A DNA stretch of 38,550 bases from Burkholderiaceae bacterium (GTDB taxonomy: Bacteria > Pseudomonadota > Gammaproteobacteria > Burkholderiales > Burkholderiaceae_D): NCBI GenBank assembly GCA_018882935.1, contig VERA01000001.1, forward strand, positions 71,505 through 110,054, written 5' to 3'. Position numbers and translations under genes: made by a program. The notes below the pieces were generated by a model. The model was not told where the DNA came from. It did no database searches and was given only the letters and a program-made list of their open reading frames with translations. This document shows positions 1-8,260 of this stretch, piece after piece (positions within the stretch are counted from its first letter, which is position 1; the number at the start of each line of letters is the position of its first letter).

Positions 1-1236
1 CACGCCTTTGAAGGTCTCCATTACCGGCACATCTTTGGCGATACGGTTGATGATATAAATATTCATCCCGACCGGCGGATGTACCAAACCGATCTCAACC
101 ACCATCAGCGCAAGAATTCCGAACCAGATTGATTTGTCCGCTGGCGCCATACCAGCAAACTCCAGACCCATGACGATAGGATAAAAAATCGGAATCGTCA
201 GCAAGATCATCGCCAGCGAATCCATTACGCATCCGAGCAAAATATAGATGAGCAAAATCGCGAAGATCACCGACAGCGGCGGTAGCCCGCTGCTCTGCAC
301 CCAGCTCGCCAACTCGGCAGGCATTTGCGTCAGTGCGAGTCCCGAGTTCAGCATATCGGCACCCAACAGCACCAGAAAAATCATGGCGGTGGCTTGCGCA
401 GTGCCCAAAATACTATTCAAGATACCTTGAAGACGCATGCCATTGACAACAGAAATGATGCCGCAAGCAGCCGCGCCGATCGATGCCGCCTCGGTTGGAT
501 TAGCCCACCCACCGTAAATACCGACAATCACCACCAAAAACACCAACAATATCGGCAGCACACCTGTCAGCGTGCGTAGCGCTATCGCAAGCGGCACCCG
601 CTCACCCGCAGGTCCTGCCTCTGGCTTCAAGCTCACCACGATACGGATCACGATCATGTAGCCGAGCATGGCAATCAATCCGGGAATCACCGCAGCCATG
701 AATAACTTGCCAATTGATTCCTGCGTTAAGACCGCATAAATCACCAAAGGCACCGAGGGCGGAATCATGATGCCTAGCGTACCCCCGGCAGCCAGCGCAC
801 CAGTCGCCAACGAACCCGCATAGTTATAGCGACGCAGCTCAGGCAAGGCGACCTGGCCCATGGTTGCTGCGGTCGCCAGCGAAGAACCACAGATCGCGCC
901 GAATGCAGCGCACGCGCCTACCGCGGCCATGGCGACTCCACCACGCCAGTGCCCGACAAAACTGTTTACACAGTTGAATAGCGCACGCGATAAACCACCG
1001 TGAGTGGCGAACTGCCCCATCAGCATGAACAGAGGAATCACTGCGAGGTCGTAGTTGGAGAAACGCGCATAGGCGACATTTTTTAAGGTCGCCAGCAGGG
1101 GTAGTGACTGGTAATCATTCATCACCAGAAACCCGGCGCTACCGACAATGAACATCGCTATGCCTATATGTACGCGCAGCGCTAGTATCACCAGCAGCAC
1201 GGCGAACATAATCAGGCCGATTGTCATACCGCTCAT
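1..1236 (-). CDS. dctM: TRAP transporter large permease DctM (3' end beyond window)
   Basis: Large membrane subunit of a tripartite ATP-independent periplasmic (TRAP) transporter, which moves small organic acids or similar solutes across the inner membrane using an ion gradient. The minus frame is open from an ATG at 1236 to the window edge (412 codons). It is very hydrophobic and carries family-typical stretches such as GAICGSSLATAATMG and LGIMIPPSVPLVIYAV, and a late VVEIGLVHPPVGMN segment. DctM proteins are usually about 425 residues, so only a short C-terminal tail is missing. Its ATG overlaps the dctQ stop (ATGA), so the two are translationally coupled. The substrate cannot be told from the permease alone. 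Confidence 0.93.
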   Translation of the reverse strand, partial: MSGMTIGLIMFAVLLVILALRVHIGIAMFIVGSAGFLVMNDYQSLPLLATLKNVAYARFSNYDLAVIPLFMLMGQFATHGGLSRALFNCVNSFVGHWRGGVAMAAVGACAAFGAICGSSLATAATMGQVALPELRRYNYAGSLATGALAAGGTLGIMIPPSVPLVIYAVLTQESIGKLFMAAVIPGLIAMLGYMIVIRIVVSLKPEAGPAGERVPLAIALRTLTGVLPILLVFLVVIVGIYGGWANPTEAASIGAAACGIISVVNGMRLQGILNSILGTAQATAMIFLVLLGADMLNSGLALTQMPAELASWVQSSGLPPLSVIFAILLIYILLGCVMDSLAMILLTIPIFYPIVMGLEFAGMAPADKSIWFGILALMVVEIGLVHPPVGMNIYIINRIAKDVPVMETFKGV

Positions 1237-1775
1237 TCGGCGCTCCCGGCAGCGCGCCAGTACAGCGCAGCGTTGTAGAAACCCGCTAACGAGAGCAGCG
1301 CGAAGCTTGGTACCAGACCCGCGACCACGGTCCACACCGGCCACAGCAACATCATTGAAGCCTCGCCAGCCTCGCGCAATGAAAGCGCACCAACACCTGT
1401 GCGCCATGCAACCAGCAGCGCGACTAATCCCAACAACAAGTGGCTGATCGCATCCAACCGGTGCTTGGCCGACTGCGGCAAACGTGTCGTGAAAAAATCA
1501 ACCCGCAAGTGGTGACGTTCCATCTCGCAGAATGGCAGCATCGCCGCAGCGGCGACAGCTCCGGCCATTTGCATCATCTCGATATCACCGGTAATGGGCG
1601 CCGAGGCGAGTTTGCGGCCAATAATGGAGACCAGCGACATCAGCACCAGCGCAATGAAGCCGGCACCACCGGCAATCGCGAATCCCTTGGTTAGAGCGAG
1701 TAAGCGCAGGCCCCAAGGGCCCATATGGGGTTCGTTCGGCGCGTCCAGCGCGTCGCCCAAAGCGACGTCCTGCAT
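1233..1775 (-). CDS. dctQ: TRAP transporter small permease DctQ
   Basis: Small membrane subunit that pairs with DctM in a TRAP transporter. The product is 180 residues with four hydrophobic segments and the family landmarks GDIEMMQ after the first hairpin and HHLRVDF in the middle. I chose ATG 1775 because GAGGAG lies just upstream at good spacing. An upstream in-frame start would add 23 polar residues without a comparable ribosome site. The gene overlaps dctM by four bases. The gene upstream is divergent, so the periplasmic binding protein DctP is not at the head of this operon. Confidence 0.9.
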   Translation of the reverse strand: MQDVALGDALDAPNEPHMGPWGLRLLALTKGFAIAGGAGFIALVLMSLVSIIGRKLASAPITGDIEMMQMAGAVAAAAMLPFCEMERHHLRVDFFTTRLPQSAKHRLDAISHLLLGLVALLVAWRTGVGALSLREAGEASMMLLWPVWTVVAGLVPSFALLSLAGFYNAALYWRAAGSAE

Positions 1776-1939
1776 TGCTTCTCCTCGTTGTGCGGGCTTG
1801 GCCCCTTGTTTTGTGCCGACATGATAACCGCAGTGCGTGGGCACTTGCCATTTCGTACAGAGGTAGCGTCTTTACCAATTCACGCGCTGGCAACGAATCC
1901 GGTAGTATCGAGCGCATGTTTGCTCAGCACGGAGACCCC

Positions 1940-2377
1940 ATGCGCACGTTGATCGCTAGCGTTTTCTTGTCGTTGGCGCTGCCTGCAGCCGCTCAAGCGC
2001 CCGATTGGCAGCTAATCTCGCAATCCGGCAGCCGCGAGCAAGTCATCAACTGGTATGTTGACGCCAACAGCATTGTGCGCACCGATGAGTATCTGCGCGC
2101 AATTCTGCGGACTTCCTGGTCGGTGCCGCAATATGGTCCAGACGAAACCGCTTACCAGTCGAGCACTTACCTGAATTATTTTGATTGTGGCAAGCGCATG
2201 ATCGCGTACACCGGCAATACGTACTACCGGAATGTCGAGCCGATCGGCGTACCGGTGCATGAAGAGCCGGAGCTGCCACTGACCGAACTCAAGTTTCAGG
2301 AAGTGACCCCGGGCTCTGCGGGCGAAACCAGGTTGGATTTTGTTTGTAAGTTTCGCGCCAAGCAAATCATGACTTAG
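1940..2377 (+). CDS. Secreted protein resembling the surface-adhesin protein E family
   Basis: Predicted 145-residue exported protein. Residues 1-19 form a signal peptide ending in AAAQA, and ATG 1940 has GGAG five bases upstream. The mature part has the W-x-lisqS start, a Y-V-D-x-N-S-I stretch, a central YQSSTYLNYFDCGKR segment and a second cysteine near the C-terminus (FVCKF). This pattern fits the small Adhesin_E-like family of Proteobacteria, where it usually marks a periplasmic or surface beta-protein of unknown role. The two cysteines could form a disulfide. The family assignment comes from pattern memory, and the function is not established. Confidence 0.7.
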   Translation: MRTLIASVFLSLALPAAAQAPDWQLISQSGSREQVINWYVDANSIVRTDEYLRAILRTSWSVPQYGPDETAYQSSTYLNYFDCGKRMIAYTGNTYYRNVEPIGVPVHEEPELPLTELKFQEVTPGSAGETRLDFVCKFRAKQIMT

Positions 2378-2398
2378 CGCGACAGATTGCGGGCCAGA

Positions 2399-2953
2399 TT
2401 ACACCCGGCGTTTGTATTCACCCGTGCGTGTATCGATCTCGATCTTGTCACCCTGATCGACGAACAACGGCACTGCAACCTCGAAACCGGTCAAGATCTT
2501 GGCTGGCTTGAGCACCTTGCCCGAAGTATCGCCCTTGACTGCTGGCTCGGTATAGGTGACCTCGCGCACCACCGTCGTCGGTAGCTCGACCGAGATCGCC
2601 TTGCCATCGTAGAACACAACCTCACAGCCCATGCCATCTTCAAGGTAGTTGATGGCCTCGCCCATGTTGTCAGCTTCCACCTCGTACTGGTTGTACTCGC
2701 TATCCATGAATACATACAACGGGTCAGCGAAATACGAGTAGGTCGCTTCTTTACGATCGAGCACGACAACATCAAATTTCTCATCGGAGCGGTATACCGC
2801 TTCCTGCGCCGCTTCGGTCAGCAGGTTTTTCATTTTCATTTTGACGACCGAGGCATTGCGACCCGACTTCGAAAACTCGGATTTGACGACAACTTGAGGC
2901 TGCCCGTTAAGCATAAACACATTGCCGACGCGGAGTTCTTGTGCGGTTTTCAT
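2399..2953 (-). CDS. efp: Translation elongation factor P
   Basis: EF-P binds ribosomes stalled on polyproline and promotes peptide-bond formation. The 184-residue product has the normal length and the KOW-like N-terminal domain followed by two OB-like domains. The loop residue that is lysine in the E. coli type is arginine here (SKSGRNA, R32). That is the signature of the EarP branch, in which the arginine is rhamnosylated. The gene for the modifying enzyme EarP lies directly upstream on the same strand with an 84-bp gap, so the pair very likely forms one functional unit. Confidence 0.97.
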   Translation of the reverse strand: MKTAQELRVGNVFMLNGQPQVVVKSEFSKSGRNASVVKMKMKNLLTEAAQEAVYRSDEKFDVVVLDRKEATYSYFADPLYVFMDSEYNQYEVEADNMGEAINYLEDGMGCEVVFYDGKAISVELPTTVVREVTYTEPAVKGDTSGKVLKPAKILTGFEVAVPLFVDQGDKIEIDTRTGEYKRRV

Positions 2954-3037
2954 AATAGCGTTGAATAAGTTCTTGGAGGATTACGCGTCGAGCAATGCTG
3001 GCCGCATTAAATGCGCAGACGCCGAAAATCGCGAATT

Positions 3038-4141
3038 TTACCTGATTTGCCTAGCGAATTCGATCAGGCTGCTCGCCAGTTCAGGAATCGAAGCGAGCCG
3101 CTGCTGCCAGGCGTACGAATACGCTTTCAATACTGGCAAGGCATTCAGCAGTCCTCGCCAATCTGGCGTTGCGTGCTGGCTGCCGTTCCACCAACGTGAA
3201 AAGCTGCCCCAGGTAGAAGCACAGTGCGGATCAAGTGACTCGCTATATAACGCTGAAAACGCCTGCAACTTCACTGCATGCGCATCATCAGCTTGAGGAT
3301 AAAGCTGCCACAGCATCGGCTGCGCAGCCCACTGCGCACGGACAGCGCTGTCCTCGCCGCGTACGAAATTCAGGTCGCAGCTCCAGAGCAAATGATCGTA
3401 TTCATCCGGCTCAAGAAAAGGTACGCCTTTTAGCGTCAGCGCACCTCGGCTCCACGTCTCACCTGCCGCGGGAGCGAGCGCGGTGACCCCCTCGGGTACC
3501 AGGCACATGACCGGCGCACCGCTCTGCATCATGTGAAACAGGGATGCTATCGGCGCTGATGGATAACAGAACAGTGATACCAGTTTGCTGCCGGTGGGCG
3601 GCTGTATGCCAAGGCGCGATAAAAATCTCGATCTGGTATCGACATCGAATGCTTTACGCCGCGCGAGTAAATCAGGCTCACACAGCAAACCACCCGTGCG
3701 CTGCGTGAACCCCGGAAAGAAAAAATACTCGCGCAAAGGCCAGCGCGGGTGAGGCGAAGGTAGCAAATGACTACCCTCCACCCATGGCTCAGCCGACAGG
3801 TACTCAAGATTGACCCACACCGGCGCTGGCGTGACAGCAGACATGCGAATGAGATCAGCCTCGGGCAAGCGGCAACCAAAGGCACTAATGATCAGGTCGG
3901 CCACCACACCGAGCGGCGCAGCGTCGGACCACGAGCGCAGCGTAAAGTGGTCCAGCGCCTGCTCCGCGCTGCCCGGATTAATCGAGGGACGAAGCCGCTG
4001 CAAACGCTTCAGGTCGTCGACCCACAGCGTGACATTTTTTCCGTCGTGGGCAAATCGTCGCGCCAAGCGCCAGCAGACCCCCACGTCACCGTAGTTATCC
4101 AGCACCTGACAAAAAATAGCGATCGTGCGCGGCTCGCGCAT
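3038..4141 (-). CDS. earP: EF-P arginine rhamnosyltransferase EarP
   Basis: EarP transfers rhamnose from dTDP-rhamnose to Arg32 of EF-P and activates it. The product is 367 residues, close to the family length of about 380. It shows the N-terminal DNYGDVGV motif (residues 15-22, with acidic D15 and D19), the LEYLSAE segment near 112, and the RGEDSAVRAQW block (261-271) of the nucleotide-sugar pocket. ATG 4141 is preceded by AGG and gives the usual N-terminus. A GTG at 4162 would add seven residues. dTDP-rhamnose synthesis genes are not in this window. Confidence 0.95.
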   Translation of the reverse strand: MREPRTIAIFCQVLDNYGDVGVCWRLARRFAHDGKNVTLWVDDLKRLQRLRPSINPGSAEQALDHFTLRSWSDAAPLGVVADLIISAFGCRLPEADLIRMSAVTPAPVWVNLEYLSAEPWVEGSHLLPSPHPRWPLREYFFFPGFTQRTGGLLCEPDLLARRKAFDVDTRSRFLSRLGIQPPTGSKLVSLFCYPSAPIASLFHMMQSGAPVMCLVPEGVTALAPAAGETWSRGALTLKGVPFLEPDEYDHLLWSCDLNFVRGEDSAVRAQWAAQPMLWQLYPQADDAHAVKLQAFSALYSESLDPHCASTWGSFSRWWNGSQHATPDWRGLLNALPVLKAYSYAWQQRLASIPELASSLIEFARQIR

Positions 4142-4329
4142 CCTGGTCACCCCAAAAAACACTGCGCCAGACTACGCATCCGGCCTCATAAAGGCAATCC
4201 GCGCCGGCGACGGTTGCCCCTCTGACAATAGCTTGGCAGCGAATGGCTAACTATTAGTCGTGAAATATTTTCTTCTGGTCAAAAATCGGGTTGAAATATC
4301 GCATCATTAGCGTTTTTTGAGCGCACGTT

Positions 4330-5736
4330 ATGCGACAGAAGCAAGAGAGCTCCCGGCGTCAGTCTACGCCGTCAGAGGCCTCTGTCATCCCATTACCGAC
4401 GCGGCCAGTCGACCGCTATTCAACGCGCAAACGCAATTATTTGCCGGTACGCGTCAAGTTCACTATCGCCATTGGCGCTGCAGCGGCATGGGTGGTGCTG
4501 TGTGTTTGGCTAGCGGAGCCTTGGGCCGATGCACTTGCTGATCTGGTCGGGGTGATTGCAGCCTGGGTGATCATTGCTGGCATCGCGCTGATTCCCGGCT
4601 TCATGAATGCGTTCCTGCTGATCAGCCTGGCGATGGATAATCGCCCACCACGGAGCGCGCTAACGCAGTACCCAGGGGTGAGTATTCTCGTTGCCGCCTA
4701 TAACGAGCAAGACAATATCGTTAGCACCATCGAAAGCATCGCGCAGCAGCACTACCCCGGCGCGCTGGAAGTCATTGTGGTGAATGACGGCTCCCGCGAC
4801 AACACCGCCGAACTGGTCAAGCAGCAGTTACCGCACCATGCTTGGTTACGGCTACTTGATTTGCCGAAAAATATTGGCAAAGCACGCGCACTGAACGAAG
4901 CACTAACCCAAGTCTCGCATGCAATCACGATCACGGTTGACGCCGATTCCTGGCTATTTCGTGATGCCTTACAAAGCATCGTCGAGCGCTACACGCAAGA
5001 TCCACCGAGCACCCGCGCAGTCGCAGGCGGCGTGATGGTTCGAAACTCGCGCGAGACATGGATGACACGCGCGCAGGAATGGGATTATTTTCAAGGAATC
5101 GCTGCCATCAAGCGCGTGCAGTCCCTGTACCAAGGCACCATGGTTGCGCAGGGTGCGTTCTCGCTGTACGACACTGCAACGCTGCGCGAGATTGGCGGCT
5201 GGCCCGACTGTATCGGTGAAGATATTGTGCTGTCCTGGAGTATTTTGAAAGCGGGTCACCGTATCGGCTACTGCGAAGACGCGCTACTGTTCACTAACGC
5301 ACCAACTACCTTGATGCAGTTTGCACGGCAACGCAAACGCTGGTCGCGCGGCATGATTGAAGCCTTCAAGCAGCACCCGGATATTCTGCTGCTACGCGCA
5401 TTGCCGATTACCTTCGTTTACTGGAACCTGCTTTTTCCGTTTCTGGATCTGATATTCACGTTTGTATTTATTCCGGGGATCGTGCTGGCGCTATTTGGTT
5501 ATTTCTGGATCGTCGGGCCAATTACGCTGGCGTTGATTCCGATGGCGATGGGAATGAACTATTTTATGTATCGCATTGGTTGCCGTATGTTCGAACGACT
5601 CGGCTTGCGGGTACGCTTCAATCTCTCCGGATTTTTCATTTACTCGCTGTTTTACAGCCTGATCATGCAGCCAGTTTCACTGGCCGGCTACATCGCTGAG
5701 GTATTAAATCTACGCAAGTCGTGGGGAACAAAATGA
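4330..5736 (+). CDS. Processive family-2 glycosyltransferase (PgaC/poly-GlcNAc synthase-like)
   Basis: Membrane glycosyltransferase of 468 residues. Two hydrophobic segments (about 43-62 and 73-100) precede a cytosolic GT2 domain with VAAYNE (121-126), VNDGSRDNT (151-159), the metal-binding VDADS (203-207), the GED catalytic-base triad (296-298) and the QRKRW acceptor motif (334-338). Several C-terminal membrane segments follow from about 360. The layout matches processive synthases of the PgaC/IcaA type, which extrude a beta-linked polymer. The downstream outer-membrane barrel gene overlaps its stop as ATGA. The sugar is not certain, and no ribosome site stands out at ATG 4330. An N-terminal basic tail of about 40 residues is longer than in E. 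coli PgaC. Confidence 0.85.
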   Translation: MRQKQESSRRQSTPSEASVIPLPTRPVDRYSTRKRNYLPVRVKFTIAIGAAAAWVVLCVWLAEPWADALADLVGVIAAWVIIAGIALIPGFMNAFLLISLAMDNRPPRSALTQYPGVSILVAAYNEQDNIVSTIESIAQQHYPGALEVIVVNDGSRDNTAELVKQQLPHHAWLRLLDLPKNIGKARALNEALTQVSHAITITVDADSWLFRDALQSIVERYTQDPPSTRAVAGGVMVRNSRETWMTRAQEWDYFQGIAAIKRVQSLYQGTMVAQGAFSLYDTATLREIGGWPDCIGEDIVLSWSILKAGHRIGYCEDALLFTNAPTTLMQFARQRKRWSRGMIEAFKQHPDILLLRALPITFVYWNLLFPFLDLIFTFVFIPGIVLALFGYFWIVGPITLALIPMAMGMNYFMYRIGCRMFERLGLRVRFNLSGFFIYSLFYSLIMQPVSLAGYIAEVLNLRKSWGTK

Positions 5737-6659
5737 AATTTTCTGCACTACCGCTGGTTGTCTTGGGGGCGCTGCTCGGCACTAACGTGATGGCCGAGCC
5801 ATGGGCGGCGGGTGGTGGTTATTTTCAATCGGTAGATAGCGAGCGCTTCAGTAGTCGTCGCCTCAGCGCAGAGGCGATCAGCAACTACCAGCATCTGGAT
5901 CATCGAACCGGCCTAAGGTACATCGATCATCAATTCAGTCAGCATGATTGGCAGCGTAGCGGGCGGCAGTTGCGGTTGGTTGCACGCGACACTGACCGCA
6001 AAACGATCGACGGCTGGAATGCAGAGCTAGGCTGGCTACAGCAAGCCAATCATGACTTACTGACAGTCGATGCCAACTACCGGCATACATTTGCAGCTGG
6101 CCCGGCGTTAGAAGTGTTTGCCAATCGTGACGTGGTCGAGACCCGCACCGCGCTCGACCGGGGTTTGCATTTCAATTTTGTCGGTGCCTCGGTTGATGTA
6201 CCCGTCAATCCGCACGTCACCCTGGTGGGCTTGGCAGGTCAGCAAGCATTCTCCGACGATAATCAGCGAAGGCACTTGCGCGGGCGTGTGATCTGGCAAC
6301 CCTCACTTGATCTCGGGTTGACTCTACAGCTGCGCTACCGTTGGTTCGATAACAGCAAGCTCGATGTGGGTCGCGCCTATTTCAACCCCGAGCGATATCA
6401 GGAGGGCATGCTCGCAGTTGGCTGGCGCCAGAGGATGGGTGACTGGCGCCATGGTGTGACTGCAGGCCTTGGCACGCAACAGATCGCGGCCGAGCGTTCT
6501 ACACCGACCCAATTACTCGAGGTATCCAGTGAAACTCAAGTCGAGCGCTACGCGCTACGACTACGGGCGGGCTATACGCGTGCCGCCGGCGCGGCCGCTA
6601 CCAATGATCCGGATTACTGGTACCGCTACTTGATGGGCGAACTGGTATTGCCATTCTGA
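5733..6659 (+). CDS. Outer-membrane beta-barrel protein, YaiO/PgaA-barrel-like
   Basis: Predicted 308-residue outer-membrane protein. A signal peptide ends near VMAEP (about residue 22). The rest alternates polar and hydrophobic residues as in beta strands and ends in a C-terminal phenylalanine (LVLPF), the usual barrel-assembly signal. The segment with RYRWFDNSKLDVGRAYFNP recalls the export barrel of PgaA/HmsH and the YaiO family. ATG 5733 overlaps the glycosyltransferase stop and has GGGG upstream, so translation is coupled. It probably forms the outer-membrane exit for the polymer made by its partner. Unlike PgaA it has no TPR region, so it is barrel-only. Confidence 0.75.
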   Translation: MKFSALPLVVLGALLGTNVMAEPWAAGGGYFQSVDSERFSSRRLSAEAISNYQHLDHRTGLRYIDHQFSQHDWQRSGRQLRLVARDTDRKTIDGWNAELGWLQQANHDLLTVDANYRHTFAAGPALEVFANRDVVETRTALDRGLHFNFVGASVDVPVNPHVTLVGLAGQQAFSDDNQRRHLRGRVIWQPSLDLGLTLQLRYRWFDNSKLDVGRAYFNPERYQEGMLAVGWRQRMGDWRHGVTAGLGTQQIAAERSTPTQLLEVSSETQVERYALRLRAGYTRAAGAAATNDPDYWYRYLMGELVLPF

Positions 6660-6765
6660 GGATTTTTCTGATCGATCCGACGAGTATGAACGGAAACTGG
6701 CACACTGGATCTTGTCTGCAAAGACAACCATAACCATAACGTCCATATAAGAGAGAGGCTCCATC

Positions 6766-7224
6766 ATGAAATTCCGCTTGTTAGCGTCCCTGATCATGCT
6801 GCTGATGTGCGCTCACGCTGCCGCCAAGAGCGACCAGTGCGGCGAGTACACCAGCGTCGACCTCGGCGAAGCAACCGTCGACATGGGCAAGAAAACTACC
6901 TTTGTTCATTTTCGCTCCAGCACGCAGATGCACGCCGCCGAGGGCTCCAAGTACAACAACCTCACCGGCCAGTGCACCGGCGGCGCTTTGGTATTCGCCG
7001 ACCAGACACTGGAGGCGGAAGGCCTGTGTGCTGTTGAAGATGTCGATGGTGATGTGCTGACCTATACCTTCACCCAGTCACGCGGTCAAAAAGAAGGTCG
7101 CTACGCACGTAAAGGCGGGACCGGCAAATTCGCAGGCTCTCGTGAAACTGGCTGGTTCCGCCCGATCAAGCTGGATGGCGAGATCACCCGCGGCGAATGG
7201 GGTGGTCGAAGCGCCTGTCAATAG
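6766..7224 (+). CDS. Small secreted protein of unknown function
   Basis: A 152-residue protein with a signal peptide (residues 1-20, ending AHAAA). The ribosome site GAGAGAGG is at good spacing from ATG 6766. The mature part is rich in glycine and threonine, with short beta-like stretches and four cysteines (CGEY, GQCTGG, GLCAV and C-terminal SACQ) that could form two disulfides. The GTGKFAGSRETGWF stretch resembles small barrel folds of the allene-oxide-cyclase/dirigent type, but only loosely. A perfect 6+6 inverted repeat (TTGTCT/AGACAA, 6712-6727) lies about 40 bases before the start. I do not recognise the family. Confidence 0.75.
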   Translation: MKFRLLASLIMLLMCAHAAAKSDQCGEYTSVDLGEATVDMGKKTTFVHFRSSTQMHAAEGSKYNNLTGQCTGGALVFADQTLEAEGLCAVEDVDGDVLTYTFTQSRGQKEGRYARKGGTGKFAGSRETGWFRPIKLDGEITRGEWGGRSACQ

Positions 7225-7342
7225 TGATTGATAACGGCGCAGGCAGCGACGGCGAATAACCCTAAGTCCGTCGCTGTCAGGTTGCCATCGGTTCAGTGCG
7301 CTGTTAGTCTGCGGGCATGCATCTCTTTTTTTATTGTCATAA

Positions 7343-7756
7343 ATGAAAGCCGGCTCGCACCTGAAAGGCCTGCAAGGCATGGGCTCGGTGTTCGGCGTCG
7401 CGACGCGTATCGAGGGCACGGTACGCATTGAGGAAAGCGTGCGGATCGACGGCAAGATCGAAGGCAACCTTGACCAACCTGACGGCAACGCGCGCTGGAT
7501 CGTGATCGGGCCCAAGGGCGAGGTGCACGGTGATATCCGTGCGCAAAATGTCAGCGTGGCCGGAAAGGTGTTCGGCAACATCGCCGCAAGCGAGAGTATT
7601 GAGTTGCTCGAGGGCTCGGAGGTGCGGGGTAACATTGCCCACAAATCAATTAACGTTGAGCCGGGTGCTTCTTTGCATGGGCAGCTGATCGCCAGCGAGA
7701 ATGCAAGCGCTGAGCCGGCTGCCAACCAAGACCAAGGCCCCGAGGTCACCGCATAA
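7343..7756 (+). CDS. Bactofilin (polymer-forming cytoskeletal protein)
   Basis: Bactofilins self-assemble into nucleotide-independent filaments that position cell-wall or polymer machinery. The 137-residue product has a regular run of beta-helix turns: IEGTVRIEESVRIDGKIEG, IGPKGEVHGDI, VAGKVFGNI, LLEGSEVRGNI and VEPGASLHGQL. It is flanked by a short N-terminal tail and a charged, disordered C-terminus. The start at 7343 has no clear ribosome site. An in-frame ATG at 7379 with AAGG immediately before it is an alternative that would remove 12 residues. The next gene begins 23 bases later on the same strand. Confidence 0.92.
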   Translation: MKAGSHLKGLQGMGSVFGVATRIEGTVRIEESVRIDGKIEGNLDQPDGNARWIVIGPKGEVHGDIRAQNVSVAGKVFGNIAASESIELLEGSEVRGNIAHKSINVEPGASLHGQLIASENASAEPAANQDQGPEVTA

Positions 7757-7779
7757 ACCAAAAGCCTTAACTATCTGTG

Positions 7780-8259
7780 ATGCAGATTGCCCCGTCTTGG
7801 CTTACTACCCTGTGTTGCGCGCTCGTGGCGCTGACATGGTGTCTGCCCGCCAGCGCCGCGACTTACCAATGCACCACCACCGCGATGCGCGGCAATAAAT
7901 GGATCTGCAAAGAAGATCCCTCGGTCTGCACCTTTGCGTTTGTGGTCGATGAAAAATCAAAAGATATCTATCGCAAGGTCGATGAGCGCAATCCGCGCGT
8001 TCCAGTTGTTGTAGACAAATGGGAAGACAATGTCTTGATCGCGCATGAAGATCAGACTCGAATCGACTCGCGATTTATTGAGCAGTATTTCTACAAAATC
8101 GAATTCGATAGTGGAAATTTCTTGATGGCGAATGAGTACGTTACCAACTCCGGGCGCTATCTCACCCAAGAAGAACTGAACATGGCTGATAAAAAGAAAT
8201 ACTCCTATTATCGTCCTCGCTTGTTCAGCGAAAAAGGTCGCTGTACCTTCAAGCGCTGA
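7780..8259 (+). CDS. Small secreted protein with two-cysteine pattern, unknown function
   Basis: A 159-residue exported protein with a signal peptide ending in ASAA near residue 26. The mature chain has cysteines at the start (TYQC, WIC, SVC) and one at the very end (GRCTFKR). The middle is rich in charged and aromatic residues and looks like a beta fold (YFYKIEFDSGNFLM). ATG 7780 directly follows a GTG that would add one residue. The stop precedes the yhhQ start by one base, so the genes are probably co-transcribed. Its general plan resembles the protein at 13747-14178. I cannot assign a function. Confidence 0.7.
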   Translation: MQIAPSWLTTLCCALVALTWCLPASAATYQCTTTAMRGNKWICKEDPSVCTFAFVVDEKSKDIYRKVDERNPRVPVVVDKWEDNVLIAHEDQTRIDSRFIEQYFYKIEFDSGNFLMANEYVTNSGRYLTQEELNMADKKKYSYYRPRLFSEKGRCTFKR

Positions 8260-8260
8260 C

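Noticed and set aside
7078-7761. Long minus-strand frame (227 codons) opposite the bactofilin gene
   Set aside because: It is antisense to a clear bactofilin and to the end of a signal-peptide protein, with low-complexity serine/proline content and no family motif. The plus-strand genes explain the region.
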